Made by a program: the position numbers and the translations under genes. Below are positions 27,622 through 36,884 of a stretch of 64,000 nt of DNA, piece by piece. The notes beneath the pieces were generated by a model. It was not told the origin of the DNA and did no database searches. It saw nothing but the letters and a program-made list of their open reading frames with translations. The first letter of the stretch is position 1. Each line of letters begins with the position of its first letter. Source of the stretch: Saprospiraceae bacterium (GTDB lineage: Bacteria > Bacteroidota > Bacteroidia > Chitinophagales > Saprospiraceae); contig JAHDHH010000011.1 in NCBI GenBank assembly GCA_020631405.1, forward strand, positions 1 to 64,000. Reading direction: 5' to 3'.

Positions 27622-28125
27622 CTACACCTTTTTGGATATTTTTCTCATTTCACCTAAGGCCTTGTGCATTCTTTTCTCTACAGCCTTGACACTGAGGTCT
27701 AAGCGTTCTGCTATTTCTCTATAAGGCAATTTATCAATTCTATTCATCAGAAAGACGGTTCGTTGTCCTTCTGGCAATGCTGCTATTGCGGTTTCTAACT
27801 TTAGCTTAAACTCTGCCTCTTCCATGAGGTATTGAGGTGTTTCGTTGCTCAACTGACTGTGTCCTCTTTGCTCGAATTTTAGTACGATGTTTTGGTGCTT
27901 GACAGTATTGAGAAACATATTGTTTGCTACTGTAAATAAGAATGATTTTGCCTTTTCTAGTGTCACTTGAGCACATGATTTCCACAGTTTAGCAAAGGCT
28001 TCTTGCACTAAATCCTCAGCTGATGAGTAGTCACCACTCTTGTAATACATAAAGTTGACTAATGACTCTGCCTGACTATTGTATACTGACCTGAACACTT
28101 CTTCTTGGCAAACGGATTTGGACAT
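27622..28125 (-). CDS. ECF RNA polymerase sigma factor of the FecI type
   Basis: The start is placed at ATG 28125 (M-S-K-S-V-C-Q-E-E-V-F); a longer frame to 28242 adds 39 residues with no sigma-like content. The 167-residue protein has region 2 (S-A-E-D-L-V-Q-E-A-F-A-K-L-W near 40-53, then F-L-F-T-V-A-N-N) and region 4 (L-P-E-G-Q-R-T-V-F-L-M, then L-P-Y-R-E-I-A-E-R-L-D-L-S-V-K-A-V-E). This layout is typical of Bacteroidota RpoE-like factors paired with FecR. It is first in the operon with the anti-sigma and receptor genes, and divergent from a secreted M60-like protease gene, which makes that gene a candidate target. Confidence 0.93.
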   Translation of the reverse strand: MSKSVCQEEVFRSVYNSQAESLVNFMYYKSGDYSSAEDLVQEAFAKLWKSCAQVTLEKAKSFLFTVANNMFLNTVKHQNIVLKFEQRGHSQLSNETPQYLMEEAEFKLKLETAIAALPEGQRTVFLMNRIDKLPYREIAERLDLSVKAVEKRMHKALGEMRKISKKV

Positions 28126-28405
28126 TATTTTTTCTATCTTCTTAAAGGCTATTAGAAGGTACAAGTTAGCAATATTTATAGATTCTGTATTGTGAAATGT
28201 CTCGCTGGTTGACTTTAGAATGAGTTGATGGGCATTCTGCAAATTGGATAGTTGAACCTATATCTCATCAAAATAATCCTCTATTCTAATTCCTAAAATT
28301 AAATTCAACTTAATAGTAGGGTATTTTCTAGAACAGTTGTTCCATATACGTCTGACCCGTTCAGCTTCCTATTTAACCAAATGCATTACACCTAAATACA
28401 AGCTT

Positions 28406-31234
28406 ATGAATATCAAATTGATCCTGTTATTTATACTCCTATCATGGAATATCCATGGACAAAATGCCAATTTTCCATTTAACTCTAGTGTTAATGATAC
28501 GAGCAATGGCTACTCTCCTACCGTATTCGGAAATCCTACCCTAGAATCAGAAGACGGTCTTCAAGCCCTCAAATTGGAAGGTGATGAGTTTTTGAGTTTG
28601 CCTAACGCCATACACCAATCTATCAACCCTGATGAGGATGTCGAAATTCATATCAAATTCAAAGTCACAGATACCTACCTTGACACACCGTATGCAGGTA
28701 CAGATGAATTCGGGGAGGAAGGTAGAAGGGTATTGGTAAGTAATAGGTACTTTGACAGCTACGAATTGGGCTTCGATATCTTTACTCAATATGATGGTGA
28801 CGAACTCAGATTAATGATGTCATTCGGTGATGGAGATAATGGAGGACAGACCATTTGGAATGTAACCATAGGAGAAGATGAGTGGGTAGACCTTAGGATG
28901 ACTATGAGGCTCAATAATCCAAGACCTAGCATCGTATTTAAGCTCAATGGGTATTATAACCATACGACTCTAGTCCCTATGTACCTTAATACAGAGATAC
29001 TCAGAGCGGCACTGAATACGCAGCAAATCTGGGTTGGCACTGCTATGGATGATGACCTGCAATGGTACGATTATGCCTATGCAGAGGTCTTGATAGACTA
29101 CCTTGCCATTTACAATCCACCCTACTCCGGCAATACATCACTTGTGGCAAATGCTTTAGAAGCAATGAAAAATCACCTCAATGGGTCTGCCCCACTTGCA
29201 CAAGCCACTCAACAAGCCAATCTGACCCTCATCGTTGAAGAATGGGATGACAATACTTACAATATCCTTTCGTCAGAAATCTTAGACTACATCACTACCT
29301 ACGAGACTGAAGAAGGTACAGTCTTTGCTTTCTATACTGAGTATATCGACCCTACTGACGTTGATGCTCCTAAAGCATTGCAATTCATGCTTATCCAATA
29401 CTTCTTGGACAATCTGTATACTAATGACAATGCATCGTCAATGTCTGGGATTAGTTTCTTAGAGCACGAAATCATGCCTGGTCCAGTGGCTGCTTCGGCT
29501 CCACGAATCACAGAAACTGTAACCCTAGACGGAGATTACAATACTGATCCAGGATTTTTCTTAAATATGTCAGCCTTTGTTATTAGACCTACTGGCTACT
29601 ATGCTGCTCCAGGTGAATTAATTACAATTACCCTGCCTGCTACCTTGATTAACCAAGGAGTCAATATCCACGTTGGTGCTCACTTTGTTGACATCAGAGA
29701 AGATTTTAGAGGCTATCAAAGATTTCCTACCCTAGCAACTAGGTTTCCAGTGGACAATACAACAATGACCGTAGCCAACCCACTTGGAGGTGCCATCTAT
29801 TTGACACTACCTGATGGCTCGAATTTCGGAAGTATTGCGATGACAGTGAGTAATGCCGTCAAGTCTCCCTACTACAGTACCAAGACAGGATATGCTAATA
29901 GTTTGTCACAATATCAGACAGATATCAGCAACGCTTATGTCAATTGGGTAGACCTCGAATCTAACAACTTCCAAGCTACCTTTCCAAGAGCATTAGCAGA
30001 AATAGAGACAGATGCCAACCTCATCCTAGACCCAATGAATGCAATCGTTGCTCAGTTCAACATCATGGCAGGTAGACCTAGTGAAAAAATCAGGTCTGAA
30101 TATATGATCAGCGAACCTCAATCATACACCCAAGGCACCTACCCTGCCTCTTACCCTATCTCTATTCCTAACGGAGATCTGAATGAATCAGACCCACAAG
30201 CCTTACCTGTATCGGTCATAGATCCCGACTTATTTATCCAAACCTATGATGCTACTACCCTAGTCCACGAACTAGGCCACTTGCATGGACTACCAACGAT
30301 GGAAGAAGAGTGGGAAACTAATATTGACGTACCAAATGTGATGGCATTCAACACTGTATTCAACATGCCAATTGACACAGCACTCTATTATTCTTCTGGA
30401 TTTCAATTTCTTGATGGTAACCAGGCAGCATTGGATTGGATTTTAGATCCCAAATTCAGAAAAGGTGAAGCTACTGACTATCAAGATGTCTCTTATCAAC
30501 TTAGAGGAGTGGCTAAATATACGGATGTAGGTAGACTCTTTTCTTGGGATACCCTTGGCCTTATCCATAAGTATTGGTATGATGCACAACTAGACCTAGG
30601 TGAACCTTCAGAAGGCAGTTGGTTTCTGACTTCTGACGAATTCATCCAAGCGGCATCTGACCAAGTGGATTTCAACTTTGCACCACTATGGCACCTCTGG
30701 GGCAATATACCAAGTGAATCACAGATCTCTGCACTAGATAACTACACCAAAGAAGACAGGATAAAAGAAAGAATCTTACACTATCGAAGTCTGGTCCCAA
30801 GTAACCTTGCCGAGTATCAAAGCGTCCATTCTGCTATCACTCCAAATATAGAGGACCACCACAAAGTGAGGTACAACGACATGCTGAGTTACTACAATGA
30901 GACCGTAGCTGATTCCATCTTTTCAACAATTGACAATATCCTCTGTACATACTACGACACCAACTGCGAACTCTCAAGTATCGATGTAGAGCTTGACGCT
31001 AGCTCTATTACGTTGTTGCCAAACCCTACAGATGGCATTTTTGAAATTACAGGGCTGATGGAAGCCTATACAGTCTCAATAATCGGTCCTGATGGTTCTA
31101 TTTTAAGGAGTATCCAATGTTCGGGCAATTCACACTTCGTAGATCTCGCTGACCTGCCCAATGGGCTTCACTTTGTTAAAATCACAAATGAAAACAATGC
31201 TTTGATTTCTCTAGAAAAGATCATCAAGCAATAA
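28406..31234 (+). CDS. Secreted M60-like zinc metalloprotease with N-terminal LamG-like and C-terminal T9SS domains
   Basis: The start is placed at ATG 28406, where a signal peptide begins (I-L-L-F-I-L-L-S-W-N-I-H-G-Q). Residues about 22-245 form a LamG/concanavalin-like domain (opening F-P-F-N-S-S-V-N-D-T). Residues about 370-490 match the N-terminal M60 region (P-T-G-Y-Y-A-A-P-G-E-L, V-G-A-H-F-V-D, N-P-L-G-G-A-I-Y-L). The zinc motif H-E-L-G-H (His621-His625) is followed by a Glu-rich segment suitable for the H-E-x-x-H-x(8-28)-E signature. A type A T9SS domain starts near 868 (L-L-P-N-P-T-D-G). M60 enzymes cleave mucin-like glycoproteins; that substrate is inferred from family only. It is divergent from an ECF sigma gene. 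Confidence 0.83.
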   Translation: MNIKLILLFILLSWNIHGQNANFPFNSSVNDTSNGYSPTVFGNPTLESEDGLQALKLEGDEFLSLPNAIHQSINPDEDVEIHIKFKVTDTYLDTPYAGTDEFGEEGRRVLVSNRYFDSYELGFDIFTQYDGDELRLMMSFGDGDNGGQTIWNVTIGEDEWVDLRMTMRLNNPRPSIVFKLNGYYNHTTLVPMYLNTEILRAALNTQQIWVGTAMDDDLQWYDYAYAEVLIDYLAIYNPPYSGNTSLVANALEAMKNHLNGSAPLAQATQQANLTLIVEEWDDNTYNILSSEILDYITTYETEEGTVFAFYTEYIDPTDVDAPKALQFMLIQYFLDNLYTNDNASSMSGISFLEHEIMPGPVAASAPRITETVTLDGDYNTDPGFFLNMSAFVIRPTGYYAAPGELITITLPATLINQGVNIHVGAHFVDIREDFRGYQRFPTLATRFPVDNTTMTVANPLGGAIYLTLPDGSNFGSIAMTVSNAVKSPYYSTKTGYANSLSQYQTDISNAYVNWVDLESNNFQATFPRALAEIETDANLILDPMNAIVAQFNIMAGRPSEKIRSEYMISEPQSYTQGTYPASYPISIPNGDLNESDPQALPVSVIDPDLFIQTYDATTLVHELGHLHGLPTMEEEWETNIDVPNVMAFNTVFNMPIDTALYYSSGFQFLDGNQAALDWILDPKFRKGEATDYQDVSYQLRGVAKYTDVGRLFSWDTLGLIHKYWYDAQLDLGEPSEGSWFLTSDEFIQAASDQVDFNFAPLWHLWGNIPSESQISALDNYTKEDRIKERILHYRSLVPSNLAEYQSVHSAITPNIEDHHKVRYNDMLSYYNETVADSIFSTIDNILCTYYDTNCELSSIDVELDASSITLLPNPTDGIFEITGLMEAYTVSIIGPDGSILRSIQCSGNSHFVDLADLPNGLHFVKITNENNALISLEKIIKQ

Positions 31235-31260
31235 CACACAGACATCCTATTTAGCCTTGT

Positions 31261-31347
31261 CGGGACTACTAAATGTGGTGATACAGATTCAACTATACCA
31301 ATAGAAGGGTCAATTATTATAGAACATCACCTGCGTTTAGTAGCCCG
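31261..31347. repeat. Long imperfect inverted repeat, candidate terminator or element remnant
   Basis: Two 22-nt arms (31261-31282 and 31326-31347) pair over about 20 bp with two bulges and two G-U pairs, including GGG-CTACTAAA/TTTAGTAG-CCC and GGTGAT/ATCACC. The loop is 43 nt and ATAATTTTT follows. Placed 26 bp after the protease stop, it could be a terminator. The long loop and length would also suit a small inverted-repeat element remnant. Confidence 0.5.
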
Positions 31348-31635
31348 ATAATTTTTCAATACAACACTATATCCATAGCAATCAGATACTTTCTTGTTTG
31401 AAGACTTGTGCATTTTACTTGTGTTACTTTTTGTTTTGGAGGGTCATTTCGGCCTCAATTGTTCAATCTATAGAATAGCATAAGAAGTATAATAAAGTGA
31501 GTCTACTGCAAAAAGCATCTTAATCAAGGGTGTATTCTCTAACAAATGTTTTTATAGTTACAGACTGTTTTCACTCATTGAGGGGAATATACTCTCATTC
31601 ATACCGCTTACCTTACAATAATAAAAAGGCAACCT
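31348..31635. other. Intergenic region without a recognised gene
   Basis: This is the rest of the 401-bp gap before the acetylesterase-like gene, the only gap over 300 bp. It is AT-rich and has no open frame of note. A TTTG at 31397-31400 and TACTTTTTG at 31425-31433 resemble promoter elements, but they are about 24 bp apart and one base off, so I do not call a promoter. Confidence 0.5.
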
Positions 31636-34600
31636 ATGCAAATATCACGAAACATCAATTTACTTCCGCTAATGATCAGTATAGTGGTACTTACTAGTTT
31701 GGCTTTACAGACAACTGCCCAAGTCAGTGATGCCCAACGAACTGGCTTCACATGGATCAACACTGAAGAAGTAACAGACCTTAGCTATGGCAATGGCTAT
31801 ACGATGTATACTGCTGCATGGCCTCTATTTAAAGCCTATCCAGGTGCCTCCAACTTTCAAGCTGGCCTAGGAAGCTGCTGGCTAACTACCCAGCCTACTG
31901 GCAATGAGCCATCTGACTTTTATACAACGATTGAAGGTGGTCTAGGTTGGTGGGGAGATACCCGATTTGCTACCAAGGTGCCAAAATTTATCATGGGTGG
32001 GGTTTCATTCAACTTCCACTCTTGGGCTAACGGTACTGGGGCTGGACAAAGTGGAATGCTTCCTAACGGACAACGGGACTGGAGTACTCCTGGTGGGAAA
32101 TATGGGGTTGGACAATTGTCTAACCGACTACTTTGGGCTCCAGATGGACTCAATATGGCACAAAGTCTCAATGGTGAGCTGCTTGGCTATGGCTACACTC
32201 CACTCCCTCTAACCGACATCATGCCAACAACTAGTGGTATCGATATCGAAACTGGGAACCAATGTTGGACACTATTCCTTAACACAACTAATTTCAAAGG
32301 CCCTGCTACATTTTTTCTTCCAACATTCTGGACAGAACCAGTACTAGAGGATACCTCACTTGAAGGATTGTTTCTGGATTCGAGACCATCCAATCCTAAT
32401 GTGGGCTATGGTGTAGAGCATGCTCATTCGCCAGCTATCATAGCTACTGACAATACAGGTACTCCCTACGCCAAGCTAGAACCACTCCAATTCCCAGTAA
32501 CTAGTGAAGACAATTCAATCCTAATGAACAACATCTCTGTCTACTCTCCTACTGCACTATGGGATGCCATGGTAGCCTGGTTCAATGGTGGACCTGCTGT
32601 CCAGCCTGGATTAGACGAGAATGGTGTATTCGGAGTCAATTTTAATAACAATGGTGGCGCTATGGTCGGCGAAATCTCAGAGCTTCAATCAGGCGGTATC
32701 CTGCATGAAATAGATCTCAACTATATCAATCCCGTTCAGCAAAATGCTAACACAATGGGCTTTAGCTATGATACCAATACTGTCAATACCGATGGGAGCA
32801 ACTTCGTGCTACCAGAATACTTCAAACTTGACCCAGACAATAAATGGCGTCCAATTGACCAAGCAAGTGTACCGTCATCGACTGACTTAACTACTACTGA
32901 TGTCCCTACTACTCCACCAAGTGAAATCCCTTATTTGACCCCTTTAGAACCAGACTGCCAATGGCAAGATCCAAATGGCCCATGGAATAGCCCAGGTCCA
33001 ACTGCTGGACCATTCACCAGAGATCTGGGAGATGGCACTACACTTACCTATTATTGGTATAAATTTGTAGACCAACCTGCAATCATCCAAGCCAACCTTC
33101 CTGCTAATATTCGTGACGCCTTGCAAGCAAGAGTCGAACTCATCCACAGTAATTGGAGCCATACTGATGATTATATCGCACCACCCACTGTAGGCAACAT
33201 TGCCACCTTAGACCCTGGAATCATTGTACAGCCACCTGCAGGATTAGAGGTAGGCTACGTGCCTATAGTTACGAGACAACAAAGCACTCCAAGTAAACTG
33301 AGAGTCTTTATTATGGCAGGACAATCTAATATGGAAGGCTATGGCAAGATCTCTTCTGATGAAGGAAACCCAGGTAGCCTAGTAGATATCATTCAAAATG
33401 ATCCCAATGGAGAATGGAGCGATGTTGGATCAGTAGGTAGTTGGAATACATTGGATGATGTCCACCTTTACTTTGACCATGCCTCAGGTATCATAACAGA
33501 TAATATCACTGTCGGTCAAGGGGCTTATGCTGACTTGATTGGACCCGAACTTATGTTTGCTCACCAACTCGACGACTACTATGATGACCCAGTACTCATC
33601 ATTAAGACAGCTTGGGGAGGTAAGAGTTTAGCAGTAGACTTTAGACCTCCATCTGCGGGAGGGACTACTGGCCCTTTTTACAATGAAATGATTCAAATCG
33701 TAGAAGATGTGACACAAAATTTGGGGACTGCATTCCCAGATATCACAGTGAGTGATTACGAATTATCAGGATTTGCTTGGTTTCAAGGCTGGAATGATGG
33801 TTCTGAACAAAGTTACCTTGATGAGTATGAAAGTAATCTTAACCACTTAATCAATGATATTAGGGCAGATCTAGGGGTTTCTGACTTACCAGTAGTGGTT
33901 GCTAGTTCAGGACATGGTGGTTACCTACCTTCCACTGATGGATGGGTTGCGAGTATGCAAGATATCATTTCAGTTGCTCAAGAGACAGTTGGTTGTGATG
34001 ATGAAGTCTATGGAGGTAAAGTTGGATTTGTAGATACTAAGGCTTACTACTATGATGCTACAGAATCACCTGATGATGCCATACACCACTTTAATAATAA
34101 TGCTTTGACCTTTCTCAACATTGGGAAAGCAATCGGGGACGAAATGATAAAAACAATCAATGCCGCAGCATTCTGCAATGATGACTGTGAAGATGGAGAA
34201 CAAGTCTCTCCTGGGATAGTATCTATAGGCAATAGAGTGTGGAATGACTATGATAGAGATGGCATTATAGATGCCAATGAACCAGGTATACCAGGCGTCT
34301 CGGTACTATTATGGGGTGATTCAGACGGGGATGACATTCCTGATTGGGAAGGATTTGGTGGGGTCAGAATCACTGACGATGAAGGCAATTATAGCTTTAC
34401 AGGACTACAGCCTGGCAACTATGTGACCTTCGTCTGGAGTGTCAATAACTGGGACCCTGGAGAACCACTTTATGGATTCGAATCAACCAATGGCTTTGTC
34501 GCTGATGCGAATAATGATGTCGATGGCGACAACAACGGATTAGGGAATCCATATACAGATATCATGTCTGGAATCGTCACCTTGACAGATGGTGGCGAAC

Positions 34601-34908
34601 CACTCAATGACGGAGATGACTTTGACTGTTTATTTGACTATGATGGTAGTGGCAATAATACCGTTGATTTTGGCTTTTACAAGACAGACCAATTTATATG
34701 GATAGGTGCCGTGAATAGTGATTGGAATACTCCTGACAATTGGTCTGGAAATGTAGTGCCTAACACGACGTCAGAAGTCTTGATCCCAGCTGGTATGCCT
34801 CAGTATCCTATTGTAGATGAAGATGTCGAAATCTATACTCTTTGTGTAGAAATAGAAGCTGAACTAACAATAATAGAGAGCATTGATTTTATAGTAAATG
34901 GGCAGTAA
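31636..34908 (+). CDS. Secreted sialate O-acetylesterase-like protein with SdrD-B-like domain; C-terminus lacks a sorting domain
   Basis: A signal peptide (I-V-V-L-T-S-L-A-L-Q-T-T-A-Q) is followed by about 500 residues I do not recognise, rich in Gly, Trp and Pro. From about 552 a SASA-type (SGNH) esterase begins: F-I-M-A-G-Q-S-N-M-E-G holds the nucleophile Ser near 562, A-W-G-G-K-S is the Gly block, F-Q-G-W-N-D the Asn block, and D-D-A-I-H-H-F near 812 holds the His. Residues about 865-1018 match an SdrD B-like domain (I-G-N-R-V-W-N-D-Y-D-R-D-G). The last 70 residues start a W-I-G-A-V-N-S-D-W-N-T-P-D-N-W module but stop before any T9SS domain. Such esterases remove acetyl groups from glycans; the substrate here is inferred. 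Confidence 0.78.
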   Translation: MQISRNINLLPLMISIVVLTSLALQTTAQVSDAQRTGFTWINTEEVTDLSYGNGYTMYTAAWPLFKAYPGASNFQAGLGSCWLTTQPTGNEPSDFYTTIEGGLGWWGDTRFATKVPKFIMGGVSFNFHSWANGTGAGQSGMLPNGQRDWSTPGGKYGVGQLSNRLLWAPDGLNMAQSLNGELLGYGYTPLPLTDIMPTTSGIDIETGNQCWTLFLNTTNFKGPATFFLPTFWTEPVLEDTSLEGLFLDSRPSNPNVGYGVEHAHSPAIIATDNTGTPYAKLEPLQFPVTSEDNSILMNNISVYSPTALWDAMVAWFNGGPAVQPGLDENGVFGVNFNNNGGAMVGEISELQSGGILHEIDLNYINPVQQNANTMGFSYDTNTVNTDGSNFVLPEYFKLDPDNKWRPIDQASVPSSTDLTTTDVPTTPPSEIPYLTPLEPDCQWQDPNGPWNSPGPTAGPFTRDLGDGTTLTYYWYKFVDQPAIIQANLPANIRDALQARVELIHSNWSHTDDYIAPPTVGNIATLDPGIIVQPPAGLEVGYVPIVTRQQSTPSKLRVFIMAGQSNMEGYGKISSDEGNPGSLVDIIQNDPNGEWSDVGSVGSWNTLDDVHLYFDHASGIITDNITVGQGAYADLIGPELMFAHQLDDYYDDPVLIIKTAWGGKSLAVDFRPPSAGGTTGPFYNEMIQIVEDVTQNLGTAFPDITVSDYELSGFAWFQGWNDGSEQSYLDEYESNLNHLINDIRADLGVSDLPVVVASSGHGGYLPSTDGWVASMQDIISVAQETVGCDDEVYGGKVGFVDTKAYYYDATESPDDAIHHFNNNALTFLNIGKAIGDEMIKTINAAAFCNDDCEDGEQVSPGIVSIGNRVWNDYDRDGIIDANEPGIPGVSVLLWGDSDGDDIPDWEGFGGVRITDDEGNYSFTGLQPGNYVTFVWSVNNWDPGEPLYGFESTNGFVADANNDVDGDNNGLGNPYTDIMSGIVTLTDGGEPLNDGDDFDCLFDYDGSGNNTVDFGFYKTDQFIWIGAVNSDWNTPDNWSGNVVPNTTSEVLIPAGMPQYPIVDEDVEIYTLCVEIEAELTIIESIDFIVNGQ

Positions 34909-35003
34909 TTCAAACAGGAAAATGAGCATTAAAAAAAGAAGTAGACTAAACCTTTTGATAATTGGCAAGTCTAAGTACTTTCAATGATCATCTAATCTAC
35001 ATT

Positions 35004-36800
35004 ATGCAATCCACTTTACTTAACCTAGTTCTTCTTACGTTAACCACTTTCTGCTACAACCTTACTGCTCAAACTACCACTCAATGGGGACCTGACGGAT
35101 ACGTCAAAATCGAAAATGGATCTAGTGGCATGATGGCAAATATAGAGCCAGGAGATAGATTTAGTAGAGATCATGATCAAGCTGGGGACATCAATGGTGA
35201 TGGAATTATTGACCTGGTTATAGGAGCACGATCAGATGACGATAGCGCTACTGATGCTGGAGCTGTGTACATTGTATTTTTGAATAGTGATGGTACTGTA
35301 CAATCCAACCAAAAGATCTCAGCCCTAGAAGGTGGGTTTAACGAAACATTACTTCAAAACAACTTCTTTGGTTATGGCGTAGCTGGCATTGGAGATTATG
35401 ATGGTGATGGGATTCCAGACATAGCAGCTTCTGCACCTTCTTCTAGTAATACTGCATTGTATACCATTTTCCTTAATAGTGATGGTACAGTCAAAGACTA
35501 CGTCAAGAACCCTGGCGTCATAGCTCAAGGACTTACTGCTATAGGAGATATCAACAACGATGGTAGAATTGACCTAGTTGCTTGTGATCCCAATTCGGAT
35601 GTAGGTGGCACGAATAAGGGAGCTATTAACATCATCTTCTTAGATGATTCTGGTTATGTGTTAGATGATGACACTGTAACAATAAATGAAGAAAGTGGTG
35701 GGTTTGGACTTGGACTTGAAAACAACGATAAGTTCGGAGGTAGAGAGGTAGCTATGCTTGGAGATATTGACAATGATGGAACATTAGAATTAGCCGTAGG
35801 GGCATTTGGATCAGACGGTGGAAAAGGAGCAATTTGGATGCTTTCTCTGAATTCTACAACATACAATGTTGAATCAAAGCTAAAAATTACAGAAGGGCTG
35901 AATGGCTTCATAGATTCATTAACTAATGGTGCAAATCCGAATGGAACTGAAGGGGCTAGTTTTGGGCATGCCTTGTGCAAGGTAGGCGACTTGAATGGCG
36001 ACGGTGTACCTGATCTAATGACTGGAGCCAACCAACAAGAAGAAGGTTGGGGATACATCCTCTATCTCAACCCTGACAAAACTGTAAAGACCTTTACACG
36101 AATGAATAATACAGATGGTGGTTTCGGGTTTGAATTTCCCGAAGAAGATAGATTTTCTCGTTCTATTTCCTTTCTTGGTGACTTGAGAGGTGATGGTACC
36201 ATTGCTGTCAACTATGGCGCTGGAGCTGGAGCTGGTAGTGCTGGTGCTTTATACATGTTATTTTTCAAACCATGTGAATTCCAACAAGAAGCCGGTCTAA
36301 ATCACTGGAGCGGTGGCAATACACTGTTTTCCAATTGGAGTCATCAGGATCAAATGCTGACAAGTGACTCTCTCACATTTGAGCAATGTACCTTCAAGGC
36401 TTTTGAAACTAATGCACCCTACATGACTTACAACTTCAATGACGGAAGATGTATTTGCAAGGACGCTACAGCGACCTTGACAGTAAGTACAGAGTTGAGT
36501 ACCGCATTCACCAATGGCTGTCACTCTAGCACTACTTCATCAAATGATATCAACTTTGACACTCAAGTCAAGATTTACCCAAATCCGACAACATCAGAAA
36601 TCATCATAGAAAAGACCCAAGTTTCGTTCCTTGAAGGAGACCAAATCAGTCTATATTCTGTAATTGGCAAACAACTGTTTACTACTCAGATTCATTCAGA
36701 GAAGACCATAATAGATGTGTCGCATTATCCATCTGGGATCTATCATGTAGTCTCCACACTTCAAGGGCAGTCAAGCACAATCAAAATTGTAAAAGAGTAA
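35004..36800 (+). CDS. Secreted FG-GAP repeat (beta-propeller) protein with T9SS domain
   Basis: The start is placed at ATG 35004, where a signal peptide begins (M-Q-S-T-L-L-N-L-V-L-L); a TTG-started frame from 34962 would bury it. The 598-residue protein has about six FG-GAP repeats between 35 and 420, each with a calcium-loop-like D-x-N/D-x-D-G (G-D-I-N-G-D-G, G-D-Y-D-G-D-G, G-D-I-N-N-D-G, G-D-I-D-N-D-G, G-D-L-N-G-D-G). They form an integrin-alpha-like propeller. A short Cys-bearing region (about 425-510) follows, then a type A T9SS domain (I-Y-P-N-P-T-T-S-E). The likely role is surface binding. It lies in a run of four secreted proteins on one strand. Confidence 0.87.
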   Translation: MQSTLLNLVLLTLTTFCYNLTAQTTTQWGPDGYVKIENGSSGMMANIEPGDRFSRDHDQAGDINGDGIIDLVIGARSDDDSATDAGAVYIVFLNSDGTVQSNQKISALEGGFNETLLQNNFFGYGVAGIGDYDGDGIPDIAASAPSSSNTALYTIFLNSDGTVKDYVKNPGVIAQGLTAIGDINNDGRIDLVACDPNSDVGGTNKGAINIIFLDDSGYVLDDDTVTINEESGGFGLGLENNDKFGGREVAMLGDIDNDGTLELAVGAFGSDGGKGAIWMLSLNSTTYNVESKLKITEGLNGFIDSLTNGANPNGTEGASFGHALCKVGDLNGDGVPDLMTGANQQEEGWGYILYLNPDKTVKTFTRMNNTDGGFGFEFPEEDRFSRSISFLGDLRGDGTIAVNYGAGAGAGSAGALYMLFFKPCEFQQEAGLNHWSGGNTLFSNWSHQDQMLTSDSLTFEQCTFKAFETNAPYMTYNFNDGRCICKDATATLTVSTELSTAFTNGCHSSTTSSNDINFDTQVKIYPNPTTSEIIIEKTQVSFLEGDQISLYSVIGKQLFTTQIHSEKTIIDVSHYPSGIYHVVSTLQGQSSTIKIVKE

Positions 36801-36884
36801 TTCTAAACTCTGAGAAAATAATGCTAAAATGTAAATTCATCAAAGGCGTCCATATCCTTCAATAATACTCTCCAAATAACACCT

